DNA of 5,066 nucleotides from Gammaproteobacteria bacterium (GTDB taxonomy: Bacteria > Pseudomonadota > Gammaproteobacteria > Arenicellales > DRJH01), in the NCBI GenBank assembly GCA_011052285.1, contig DRJH01000210.1, positions 1 through 5,066 on the forward strand, given 5' to 3'. Under the pieces are notes generated by a model. It ran no database searches. It was not told where the DNA came from and saw only the letters and a program-made list of their open reading frames with translations. Shown here in pieces: positions 1 to 5,066 of the stretch (position 1 is the stretch's first letter; every line of letters begins with the position of its first letter). Made by a program: the position numbers and the translations under genes.

Positions 1-56
1 AGACCATCAAAGACTGGTTGCGCCCGGCAGGACGCAAACCGAAAGCGGAGAAATAA
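1..56 (+). CDS. glmU: C-terminal end of a gene, probably glmU (bifunctional GlcNAc-1-P uridylyltransferase / GlcN-1-P acetyltransferase), 5' truncated by the window
   Basis: Only 17 codons and a TAA stop are visible, read from base 3; the peptide is TIKDWLRPAGRKPKAEK. A short tail with a W-x-RP core followed by lysines resembles the extreme C-terminus of gammaproteobacterial GlmU (E. coli ends in GWRRPVKKK). Position supports this: glmU directly precedes glmS in many gammaproteobacteria, and GlmU acts just downstream of GlmS in UDP-GlcNAc synthesis in the cytoplasm. The stop lies 3 bases before the glmS start, and the glmS ribosome-binding site (GGAG, 47-50) lies inside this coding end, so the two genes are probably co-transcribed and translationally coupled. 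The tail alone is too short to prove identity; the call rests on motif plus context. Confidence 0.7.
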   Translation, partial: TIKDWLRPAGRKPKAEK

Positions 57-59
57 GTC

Positions 60-1901
60 ATGTGTGGAATCGTTGCGGCCCTAGCACCCCGCCCCGTGCT
101 GCCGGTATTGATGGCCGGTTTGCGTAGCCTGGAATACCGCGGATATGATTCAGCTGGTGTGGCATTGATCGAGGAAGGCACAGAACAACAGGGTCAATTA
201 TTCCGAGTGCGTAGTGCAGGCCGGGTGCGTGATTTGGAACAGGCCCTTGCCGAACACACGGCTTTGGGCCAGGTGGGTATTGCCCACACTCGCTGGGCAA
301 CCCACGGGGTACCCAGTGAACGTAATGCCCACCCATTACTCAGTGATGAAGGTGTGGCTGTGGTTTGCAATGGTATTATTGAAAACCATGAAGCCCTGCG
401 CAGGTCACTGCAGGAACAGGGTTTTACCTTTACTTCAGATACCGACACGGAAGTGATCTGTCATCTGGTGGTTTCACAGCAACGACTTGGCCGTGACTTT
501 GTCGAGGCCTGTCGGCGCAGCATCACTATGTTGGAAGGTTCCTACGCCTTGGCCATTTTGAGTCAAGTGGAGCCGGATTTGATCGTCGCTGCCCGGCGCG
601 GCAGCCCGCTGGTAGCAGGTTTGGGTGAAGACAGTCAGTTTCTGGCCTCGGATATGACGGCCTTATTGCACTATACCCGACGTTTCCTGGTACTCGAGGA
701 AGGAGATTTTGTCATTTTGTACCGTGACCGTATCGAGGTCGAGAATGCCCATGGTGAGCGTCAACAGCGGTCCGTTATAGAGACTAATATGAGCCCGGAG
801 AGCATCGGTTTGAACGGGTACCGTCACTACATGCTCAAAGAGATCTATGAACAACCGCGCGCCGCACTGGATACCCTGGAGGGGCGAATTATAAACGGAC
901 AAGTGCCTGCTGCGGTATTTGGTCCGGCGGCTGAAGCACTATTTTCTGAGGTGGATAACGTCAAGATTATAGCCTGTGGAACCAGCTACCATGCCGGCTT
1001 AGTGGCCAAACACTGGATGGAAGGCTTTGGCATTGCCTGTGATGTTGAAATTGCCAGTGAATTTCGTTATCGTCAGCCGGTTGTTCCTCAAAACAATCTA
1101 TTGGTGGCCATTTCGCAGTCAGGCGAAACCGTAGATATTCTTGCGGCAGTCAAGGCTGCTAAAGAACGTGGTTTTGGTCCCCTGCTGGCGATCTGTAATG
1201 TGGCAGAAAGCGCGTTACTACGGGAAGCAGAACTGGTACTTTTAACCCGAGCCGGGCCCGAAATTGGTGTGGCTTCAACCAAGGCCTTCACCACCCAGTT
1301 GGTCGGCTTATACCTGTTGACGATGAGCCTGGCAGTCGCCAGAAGTAGCAACCAAGAGCGTGTACGCCACGCACTACAGGGCCTGGCCGGTCTGCCAGCG
1401 CTGATCGAGCGGGCACTCGGCTTGGAACCACAAATCAAGGCCATTGCAGAAGGTTTTGTTTCCAAAGAGCATGCCCTGTTCCTGGGCCGAGGTAGCCATT
1501 ACCCCATTGCGCTGGAAGGGGCGCTCAAGCTTAAGGAAATCTCCTATATCCATGCCGAGGCCTACCCGGCAGGAGAACTCAAACACGGCCCGTTGGCACT
1601 GGTTGATGAGAGAATGCCGGTGATTGCGGTGGCACCCAATAACCCCTTGCTCGAAAAGCTCAAATCCAATATTCAGGAAGTGCGTGCACGTGGCGGGCGC
1701 ATGCTGGTGTTTGCCGACCAGGCGGCCGGAATACAGCAGGATGACGATGTTACGGTAGTCCCGTTGGCGCCGGTGGATGATCTTTTATCGCCAATCGTTT
1801 ATGCTATTCCGCTGCAGTTGCTGGCCTATCACGTAGCCTTAATCAAGGGCACCGATGTCGACAAACCCCGCAACCTGGCAAAGTCGGTGACGGTGGAGTA
1901 G
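60..1901 (+). CDS. glmS: Glutamine--fructose-6-phosphate aminotransferase (isomerizing), GlmS
   Basis: GlmS makes glucosamine-6-phosphate from fructose-6-phosphate and glutamine, the committed cytoplasmic step to UDP-GlcNAc for peptidoglycan and LPS. The 613-residue protein is full length (E. coli 609). Seen in order: a class II glutamine amidotransferase domain starting MCGIVA, with Cys2 as nucleophile after Met removal; HTRWATHG (76-83); NGIIENH (104-110); SDTDTEV (126-132). Two SIS sugar isomerase domains follow (about 295-425 and 460-600): CGTSYHAG (306-313), SQSGETVD (352-359), STKAFTTQ (406-413), the LKE glutamate (E493) and ELKHGP (506-511). The C-terminus, DKPRNLAKSVTVE, is the invariant GlmS end and supplies the catalytic lysine (K608). 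The start is fixed by the Cys2 requirement and by GGAG at 47-50, 9 bases upstream. It follows the presumed glmU by 3 bases. No catalytic residue is missing and no frameshift is seen. No intrinsic terminator is obvious downstream. Confidence 0.98.
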   Translation: MCGIVAALAPRPVLPVLMAGLRSLEYRGYDSAGVALIEEGTEQQGQLFRVRSAGRVRDLEQALAEHTALGQVGIAHTRWATHGVPSERNAHPLLSDEGVAVVCNGIIENHEALRRSLQEQGFTFTSDTDTEVICHLVVSQQRLGRDFVEACRRSITMLEGSYALAILSQVEPDLIVAARRGSPLVAGLGEDSQFLASDMTALLHYTRRFLVLEEGDFVILYRDRIEVENAHGERQQRSVIETNMSPESIGLNGYRHYMLKEIYEQPRAALDTLEGRIINGQVPAAVFGPAAEALFSEVDNVKIIACGTSYHAGLVAKHWMEGFGIACDVEIASEFRYRQPVVPQNNLLVAISQSGETVDILAAVKAAKERGFGPLLAICNVAESALLREAELVLLTRAGPEIGVASTKAFTTQLVGLYLLTMSLAVARSSNQERVRHALQGLAGLPALIERALGLEPQIKAIAEGFVSKEHALFLGRGSHYPIALEGALKLKEISYIHAEAYPAGELKHGPLALVDERMPVIAVAPNNPLLEKLKSNIQEVRARGGRMLVFADQAAGIQQDDDVTVVPLAPVDDLLSPIVYAIPLQLLAYHVALIKGTDVDKPRNLAKSVTVE

Positions 1902-1958
1902 CAGCGATGTATATGTGGTTCCAGGTCTAAAAATAAAGTAACGATTCAGCGCACTCTA

Positions 1959-1964
1959 CCCAGG
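1959..1964. repeat. Probable target-site duplication, left copy (CCCAGG)
   Basis: CCCAGG abuts the left inverted repeat and is matched exactly at 2122-2127 outside the right one. It overlaps the extended inverted repeat by two bases, so a 4-bp duplication (CCAG) with an 18-bp terminal repeat fits equally well. Confidence 0.55.
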
Positions 1965-1981
1965 AGGCTGTCCGAGAATAG
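1963..1981 (+). repeat. Left terminal inverted repeat of the MITE-like element
   Basis: GGAGGCTGTCCGAGAATAG matches the reverse complement of 2105-2123 at 18 of 19 positions; the single difference is G versus A at 1970. The outermost two bases (GG) may belong to the target duplication instead, so the true end is 1963, 1964 or 1965. Confidence 0.85.
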
Positions 1982-2121
1982 GAATCGTAACGAGGGCAAG
2001 CCATTTTGAGACCAGTTTTTCAATCATTTGAGGCGAATAGTCGCTCATATTTAACAAAAATGAGTGGGAAAATGGGCCAAAAGGGCTTTTCCGCAGTAGA
2101 TTTTCTATTCTCGGATAGCCT
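1965..2121. mobile_element. MITE-like non-autonomous element (about 157 bp) with terminal inverted repeats and probable target duplication
   Basis: The ends are inverted copies: AGGCTGTCCGAGAATAG (1965-1981) and its complement at 2105-2121, with 16 of 17 bases identical. Similarity continues inward to about 1986 and 2099 with a one-base length difference. CCCAGG occurs on both sides (1959-1964 and 2122-2127), as expected for a 6-bp target duplication. The interior also pairs across the centre: AAGCC (1998-2002) with GGCTT (2084-2088), TTTTG (2004-2008) with CAAAA (2078-2082), CCA (2012-2014) with TGG (2073-2075), TCATTT (2024-2029) with AAATGA (2058-2063). A small GCGA/TCGC hairpin (2033-2044) sits in the apical loop. 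No transposase or other ORF fits inside, so it would need a transposase supplied in trans. These are MITE hallmarks; the parent IS family is not recognised. A long palindromic intergenic repeat of REP/BIME type is the alternative, but the flanking direct repeat argues for transposition. Confidence 0.72.
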
Positions 2122-2123
2122 CC
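2105..2123 (-). repeat. Right terminal inverted repeat of the MITE-like element
   Basis: CTATTCTCGGATAGCCTCC is the inverted partner of 1963-1981. The element-proximal TTTT just inside (2101-2104) gives the right arm one base more than the left in the extended alignment. Confidence 0.85.
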
Positions 2124-2127
2124 CAGG
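2122..2127. repeat. Probable target-site duplication, right copy (CCCAGG)
   Basis: This is an exact copy of 1959-1964 directly outside the right inverted repeat. Matching stops on both sides of the six bases (A versus T on the left, A versus G on the right). Confidence 0.55.
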
Positions 2128-2237
2128 GACTTAAGCAGAATTGCCTATGATCTCTGGCAAGCTGAGCAAAGATCGCGCCCGGTAATTTTTGCTGCCCGTG
2201 TGCAGAATGCTTCAACGGTATCTGGATTACAGAGTTG

Positions 2238-3728
2238 CTATGGCTGCGTCAATACCCGGGCTATGGCCCGGTCCCAGCCAGCCAGCAAAGCTTGCCGCTT
2301 GTCTTCATCCATGATGGGTAGATAACGCTGCCGGCATTGCCAGGTCTGATCAATGGCGGCAGTGGAAGGTACCAAGCCTTGTTGCAAGCCAGCCAGGAAA
2401 GCTGCACCCAGGGCCGTGGTTTCAGTCACTACCGGCACCTCGACCGTAACCTGGATGATGTCCGCAAGAAACTGCATCAGCCAGCGATTCACAACCATGC
2501 CACCGTCGACCCGCAGCGTGGTGAAGTTGGCACCATCGGCCTGCATGGCATCGATCAGATCGCGGGTCTGGTAACAGACTGCCTCCAGCGTAGCACGGAC
2601 AATTTCCGCCCGGCCACTGTCCCGGGTCAGGCCGCTCAGCGTGCCCCGGGCATCCGGATCCCAGTAGGGCACACCAAGCCCGGTAAAAGCCGGGACCAGA
2701 TAAACACCCTTGTTGCTGTCCAGGCTGGCGGCCAGTGCTTCGGTTTCGGCAGCCGACTGGATGATTTGAAGGCGATCGCGCAGCCATTGTACCGCTGCGC
2801 CGGCGACAAATATCGAGCCTTCCAGCGCATACGATGTTTTGCCATCCAAACGATAGGCGACCGTAGTCAGCAATTTGTGCTGTGAGGTTAACGCCGAGGC
2901 GCCGGTGTTCATGAGGGCAAAACATCCGGTACCGTAGGTGCTTTTGGTCATACCCGGGCTTAGGCAGGCCTGACCGAATGCGGCAGCCTGCTGGTCGCCA
3001 GCCACGCCACAGATGGGAATTTGTTGCCCCAGGATGGTTGGGTCGGTGTGACCGAAATCATCGGCACAGTTTTTTACCTCCGGCAACATGGACTCGGGAA
3101 TATCGAATAATTCCAGCAACTCTGGGTCCCAACATTGCCGGTGAATATTAAACAGCAGCGTGCGGGAGGCATTGGTCGCATCGGTGGCATGAACCCGGCC
3201 ACCGCTCAGGCGCCAGATCAGAAAACTATCCGTGGTACCGAAGGCGAGACGGCCCTGCTGGGCCAGAGTCCTTGCACCACTGACCTGTTGCAGGATCCAG
3301 TGGATCTTGGTGGCCGAAAAATAGGGGTCGAGTAGCAAGCCGGTTTTTTCCCGCACCAGGATTTCATAGCCCTCCCGTTTGAGGTCGGCACAATATGCTG
3401 CCGTGCGACGATCTTGCCAGACGATGGCATTGTACAGGGGTTGGCCCGTCTTGCGGTCCCAGACCAGCGTGGTCTCGCGCTGGTTGGTGATACCGATTCC
3501 GGCGATGGTTTGTGCTGCGGATTGTGCAGCATCAACCATTCTTCGAGTTGCCTGCAGGCTGCTTTGCCAGATCTGCTCGGGGTTATGTTCTACCCAGCCA
3601 TCATCGGGATAGATTTGGTCGAATTCTTGCTGGGCGGTACAAAGTGGCCTTCCAGAGGGTTGAAACAGGATCGCCCGACTGCTGGTGGTGCCCTGGTCGA
3701 TGGCAAGCAAAACAGGATTTTTTGACAT
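2238..3728 (-). CDS. glpK: Glycerol kinase, GlpK
   Basis: GlpK phosphorylates glycerol with ATP to sn-glycerol 3-phosphate in the cytoplasm, trapping glycerol that enters through GlpF. The 496 residues compare with 502 in E. coli, and both FGGY-kinase domains are complete. Seen: phosphate loop DQGTTSSRA (11-19); glycerol-contact TNQRETT (81-87, R84 and E85); NAIVWQDRR (100-108); DPYFSATK (134-141); GVAGDQQAA (241-249) with catalytic-base D245; YGTGCF (265-270); VDGG (407-410). The ATG at 3728 is chosen because the family begins MxxK..LAIDQGTTSSR and AGGGAG (3737-3742) lies 8 bases upstream; an upstream in-frame ATG at 3809 adds 27 non-homologous residues. The loop equivalent to E. coli 230-236 (GGKGGTR, fructose-1,6-bisphosphate site) reads PTILGQQ, and the C-terminal PGIETT EIIA-Glc site is not conserved. 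It diverges from glpR across 118 bases; no glpF or glpD adjoins it. Confidence 0.97.
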   Translation of the reverse strand: MSKNPVLLAIDQGTTSSRAILFQPSGRPLCTAQQEFDQIYPDDGWVEHNPEQIWQSSLQATRRMVDAAQSAAQTIAGIGITNQRETTLVWDRKTGQPLYNAIVWQDRRTAAYCADLKREGYEILVREKTGLLLDPYFSATKIHWILQQVSGARTLAQQGRLAFGTTDSFLIWRLSGGRVHATDATNASRTLLFNIHRQCWDPELLELFDIPESMLPEVKNCADDFGHTDPTILGQQIPICGVAGDQQAAAFGQACLSPGMTKSTYGTGCFALMNTGASALTSQHKLLTTVAYRLDGKTSYALEGSIFVAGAAVQWLRDRLQIIQSAAETEALAASLDSNKGVYLVPAFTGLGVPYWDPDARGTLSGLTRDSGRAEIVRATLEAVCYQTRDLIDAMQADGANFTTLRVDGGMVVNRWLMQFLADIIQVTVEVPVVTETTALGAAFLAGLQQGLVPSTAAIDQTWQCRQRYLPIMDEDKRQALLAGWDRAIARVLTQP

Positions 3729-3736
3729 TCTGGGTT

Positions 3737-3742
3737 CTCCCT
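3737..3742 (-). promoter_or_regulatory. Ribosome-binding site fixing the glpK start
   Basis: On the minus strand AGGGAG precedes the ATG at 3728 with 8 intervening bases, an ideal distance. In-frame ATGs farther upstream (first base 3770 or 3809) do not give GlpK-like N-termini, so this site selects the 496-residue product. Confidence 0.8.
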
Positions 3743-3756
3743 GACAAAGTAGCAAA

Positions 3757-3783
3757 TCAATAATTGACATTGAGCCACATTGA
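3757..3783. promoter_or_regulatory. Candidate operator on the glpK side: palindrome plus 10-bp-period direct repeat
   Basis: TCAATAATTGA (3757-3767) is a perfect 11-bp palindrome. It runs directly into two copies of ACATTGA (3767-3773 and 3777-3783) spaced 10 bases apart, one helical turn. It lies 29-55 bases upstream of the glpK start, where a bound repressor could block transcription. Assignment to GlpR is by location only. Confidence 0.4.
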
Positions 3784-3824
3784 TCGCCCTGGGGCAATGT
3801 CCAGCGCATTCAAAAAGCGATCAA
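3780..3824. promoter_or_regulatory. Candidate paired operator: 8-bp inverted repeat TTGATCGC / GCGATCAA
   Basis: TTGATCGC (3780-3787) and GCGATCAA (3817-3824) are exact inverted copies with centres 37 bases apart. Read towards each gene, both half-sites carry TTGATCG, which partly resembles the half-site of the E. coli GlpR consensus (WATKYTCG; 6 of 8 positions). They could be two half-sites bound by a GlpR oligomer. This is inference from symmetry and position. Confidence 0.4.
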
Positions 3825-3829
3825 AACGA
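3810..3829. promoter_or_regulatory. Candidate tandem operator before glpR (TCAAAAAGCGA / TCAAAACGA)
   Basis: Two adjoining units share the form TCAAAA-(AG)-CGA: 3810-3820 and 3821-3829. Tandem units of roughly one helical turn are a common operator style for DeoR-family repressors. The pair sits 7 bases before the glpR ribosome-binding site, so binding here would fit autorepression. It shares bases with the right arm of the 3780-3824 inverted repeat, so the two readings are not independent. Confidence 0.4.
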
Positions 3830-3836
3830 CCGATTC

Positions 3837-3843
3837 AGGAGGT
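3837..3843 (+). promoter_or_regulatory. Strong but closely spaced ribosome-binding site of glpR
   Basis: AGGAGGT is almost a full complement of the 16S anti-Shine-Dalgarno sequence, but only CAA separates it from the ATG at 3847. That spacing is shorter than usual (the last G of AGGAGG is 4 bases from the start). No later in-frame ATG precedes the HTH domain. A TTG at 3889 could start closer to the family N-terminus but lacks a clear site of its own. Confidence 0.7.
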
Positions 3844-3846
3844 CAA

Positions 3847-4644
3847 ATGAGCCGTGAAAATTGTGCCAAGGCAGATGACAAACCATCATTGAACAAGCGT
3901 CAGAAGAAAATCCAGCAATTAGTCCGACAACAGGGTTTTGCTTCTATTGAGTCCTTGGTGCAGCACTTTCAAAAAACGCCACAAACCATTCGCCGTGACC
4001 TCAACACCCTGTCGCAACTGGGCTTGTTGACTCGATACCATGGTGGAGCGGGTCTGCCTTCGAGTGTGCGCAATGTGGCCTATCAGGAACGCAAGATTTT
4101 CTGTCTGGAAGAAAAACAGCGGATCGCAAATCTGCTGGTACAACATATCCCTAATGATGCTTCGCTGTTCATCAACATCGGTACCACCAACGAACAGATT
4201 GCCATGGCCCTGAAGGATCACGATGGTTTGCGAGTGATCACCAATAACCTCAATGTTGCCTATATTTTGAGTCGCTATAAAAATTTTGAGATCATTATCA
4301 CCGGGGGTGTGGTTCGCCACCGGGATCGAGGTATTACCGGTGAGGCGACCCTGGAATTTGTTAACCAGTTCAAGGTTGATTACGCCATTATCGGTATTTC
4401 CGGCATTGAAAATGATGGATCCTTATTGGATTTTGATTACCGTGAAGTCAAGGTTGCGCAGGCAATTATGGCCAATTCGCGCGCAGTTTACCTCGCTGTT
4501 GACCACAGTAAATTTAGTCGTAATGCCATGGTTCGACTGGGCCATGTTTCGGCGGTGGATGCCATCTTCACTGACCGGGCACTGCCTGAAAATTTCGTCT
4601 CTATCGCAGCAGAGGCAGGTACACAATTGTATGTTGCTGACTGA
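3847..4644 (+). CDS. glpR: DeoR-family transcriptional repressor, glycerol-3-phosphate regulon repressor GlpR
   Basis: GlpR represses glycerol catabolism genes and is released from DNA by glycerol 3-phosphate. The 265-residue protein has an N-terminal DeoR winged helix-turn-helix (about 17-70) whose recognition segment PQTIRRDLNTL (45-55) and following YHGGAGLPSS (64-73) nearly match E. coli and Pseudomonas GlpR. The C-terminal sensor domain, of the phosphosugar-binding isomerase-like fold, shows INIGTTNEQIA (109-119), ITNNLNVA (131-138), GG (153-154), GISGI (183-187), DGSLLDFDYREV (190-201) and DHSKFSRNAMV (219-229), the last two being strongly GlpR-like. It is longer than E. coli GlpR (252) mainly through about 13 extra N-terminal residues, hydrophilic and rich in K and D. 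It diverges from glpK across a repeat-rich 118-bp region, fitting regulation of glpK and perhaps of itself. Another DeoR-type sugar regulator is the alternative, but neighbour and motifs make GlpR much likelier. Confidence 0.93.
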   Translation: MSRENCAKADDKPSLNKRQKKIQQLVRQQGFASIESLVQHFQKTPQTIRRDLNTLSQLGLLTRYHGGAGLPSSVRNVAYQERKIFCLEEKQRIANLLVQHIPNDASLFINIGTTNEQIAMALKDHDGLRVITNNLNVAYILSRYKNFEIIITGGVVRHRDRGITGEATLEFVNQFKVDYAIIGISGIENDGSLLDFDYREVKVAQAIMANSRAVYLAVDHSKFSRNAMVRLGHVSAVDAIFTDRALPENFVSIAAEAGTQLYVAD

Positions 4645-4848
4645 TTTTTCTGCTTATTTGGTATGACCCCTTTAAGTGGTGCGGGAACTAAGTGGCTCTT
4701 GCACAGTCTATAGCGTGCGGAGGGGAGTTCGAATATCGTTGCCTGTCCAGCACTCTTAGGTATTTGGTGTCACCGCGACCGGCCGCTAATACTACCCGTC
4801 CCGTAACGTAAGTAAAACATTCTAAAGACCAAAAGACAGAGGAAATCT
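4645..4848. other. Non-coding gap between glpR and the lipoprotein gene
   Basis: This 204-base stretch holds no credible ORF. No clear intrinsic terminator follows glpR; the TTTTT at 4645-4649 has no stem before it. TAAGTGG occurs twice 16 bases apart (4673-4679 and 4689-4695), with no assigned role. The length suggests that the lipoprotein gene has its own promoter. TTGGTG (4764-4769), a 17-base spacer and TAATAC (4787-4792) is a poor sigma-70 match and is not called. Confidence 0.5.
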
Positions 4849-5066
4849 ATGAAAACCACAACACTTCGGTCGAGACGGCTGTCTCAATTTACGGCCATTG
4901 CGTCGGCGATGGTATTGGCAGGTTGTGCTACAGCTGGTACGACAGCGGGTGGCAAAAACGTGGCTAAGGCCCCGATGGTTGGATTGGGCGCGTATACCCA
5001 GTCTCACGCTAAAAATCCCACACCACCCCGACGTCTCGGTGGTCCTGTGACGGTGACTGCCTCACA
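4849..5066 (+). CDS. Predicted lipoprotein of unknown function, N-terminal part, cut by the window end
   Basis: An open frame starts at ATG 4849 and runs to the window edge: 72 codons, no stop. AGAGGA (4838-4843) lies 5 bases before the start. The N-terminus is a lipoprotein signal peptide: a basic segment (K2, R7, R9, R10), a modest hydrophobic stretch (11-24) and lipobox LAGC with Cys26 as the lipidated residue. Position +2 is Ala rather than Asp, which by the E. coli Lol rule predicts outer-membrane sorting. The SRR at 8-10 loosely recalls a twin-arginine signal, but the residues after it do not fit the Tat consensus. The mature part begins as a Gly/Thr/Ala-rich, low-complexity linker (27-36), then a basic, proline-containing stretch (54-66). 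I recognise no domain in the visible part, and the function is unknown. It is separated from glpR by 204 bases, so it is probably a separate transcription unit. Confidence 0.8.
   Translation, partial: MKTTTLRSRRLSQFTAIASAMVLAGCATAGTTAGGKNVAKAPMVGLGAYTQSHAKNPTPPRRLGGPVTVTAS

Larger units (their letters stand above)
1902..2237. other. Intergenic gap between convergent glmS and glpK, occupied largely by a MITE-like element
   Basis: This 336-base gap lies between two stop codons. About half of it (1959-2127) is the inverted-repeat element described separately. The 57 bases next to glmS and the 110 bases next to glpK contain no convincing gene, RNA or promoter. I see no classical GC-rich stem with a U-tract for either gene. 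A short GCC/GGC stem followed by TTTT at 2076-2090, inside the element, is the nearest approach and is weak. The folded element could itself slow converging polymerases, but that is inference. Confidence 0.7.
3729..3846. promoter_or_regulatory. Divergent glpK/glpR control region
   Basis: These 118 bases must hold the promoters of both genes, since each starts outward from here. The region is AT-richer than its flanks and dense in repeats (listed separately), which suits a DeoR-family regulator that controls its neighbour and perhaps itself. A perfect TTGACA is present on the plus strand (3764-3769), but no -10-like hexamer lies 15-19 bases beyond it. I cannot assign a convincing sigma-70 promoter on either strand. 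The E. coli GlpR consensus palindrome, with its TCGWWCGA core, is not present. Confidence 0.7.

Noticed and set aside
1..60. glmS ribozyme or sRNA-type leader upstream of glmS
   Set aside because: Only 3 bases separate the upstream stop codon from the glmS ATG, so there is no leader long enough to hold such an element.
1088..1465. 125-codon open frame on the minus strand opposite glmS
   Set aside because: It is antisense to conserved SIS-domain sequence of GlmS, and its composition is that of a reverse-frame shadow.
2337..2885. 182-codon open frame on the plus strand opposite glpK
   Set aside because: It lies wholly antisense to well-conserved GlpK codons, has no recognisable motif and no convincing RBS. 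It is a codon-bias shadow.
3764..3769. Perfect TTGACA as a -35 box for glpR
   Set aside because: The bases 15-19 downstream (GCCCTG-type sequence) do not resemble a -10 box. The match is part of the palindrome and direct-repeat cluster.
3729..3809. 27-codon in-frame extension of GlpK to an upstream ATG
   Set aside because: The extra residues are not part of the glycerol kinase family, they overlap the repeat-rich control region, and the good AGGGAG site points to the ATG at 3728.
4663..4713. Tiny 16-codon ORF after glpR
   Set aside because: It has no Shine-Dalgarno sequence, is too short, and has no features beyond chance.
4721..4735. GAGTTCGAAT resembling a tRNA T-loop
   Set aside because: The flanking bases do not form a T-arm stem, and no acceptor, D or anticodon arm can be built around it.
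4764..4792. TTGGTG, a 17-base spacer and TAATAC as a promoter for the lipoprotein gene
   Set aside because: Only about three of six bases match in each hexamer, which is not distinguishable from chance.

Overview
The window reads as a chromosomal segment of a gammaproteobacterium. The GlmS, GlpK and GlpR proteins all resemble Pseudomonas/enterobacterial versions, the glmU-glmS order is typical of that class, and the right-hand end encodes a lipoprotein with a Gram-negative lipobox. The genus cannot be fixed from the sequence alone. I see no phage, CRISPR, integron or restriction locus. The one clearly mobile piece is a short non-coding element between two housekeeping genes.

Layout: (1) Positions 1-56 hold the last codons of a gene that is probably glmU, followed 3 bases later by a complete glmS (60-1901, +). 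Together they give both ends of the UDP-N-acetylglucosamine pathway for peptidoglycan and LPS. (2) The 336-base gap between the convergent genes glmS and glpK holds a MITE-like element of about 157 bp. It has near-perfect 17-19 bp terminal inverted repeats, a probable 6-bp target duplication (CCCAGG), and an interior that can fold into one long imperfect hairpin. (3) glpK (2238-3728, -) encodes glycerol kinase. (4) A 118-bp divergent control region, rich in short direct and inverted repeats, separates glpK from glpR (3847-4644, +), a DeoR-family repressor closely matching GlpR. (5) A 204-bp non-coding gap follows. (6) The window ends inside a gene for an unrecognised lipoprotein (4849 to the edge, +).

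How the parts work together: glpK makes glycerol 3-phosphate, the known effector that releases GlpR from DNA. The divergent glpK/glpR pair therefore looks like a self-contained glycerol switch, with the repeats between the genes as the likely operators. The usual partners glpF (facilitator) and glpD (dehydrogenase) are not in the window. GlpK lacks the sequence features used in E. coli for inhibition by fructose-1,6-bisphosphate and by EIIA-Glc, so control here may be mainly transcriptional. No wholly new system is evident. The items most worth checking are the MITE-like element, the operator architecture, the GlpK allosteric-site changes and the unknown lipoprotein.
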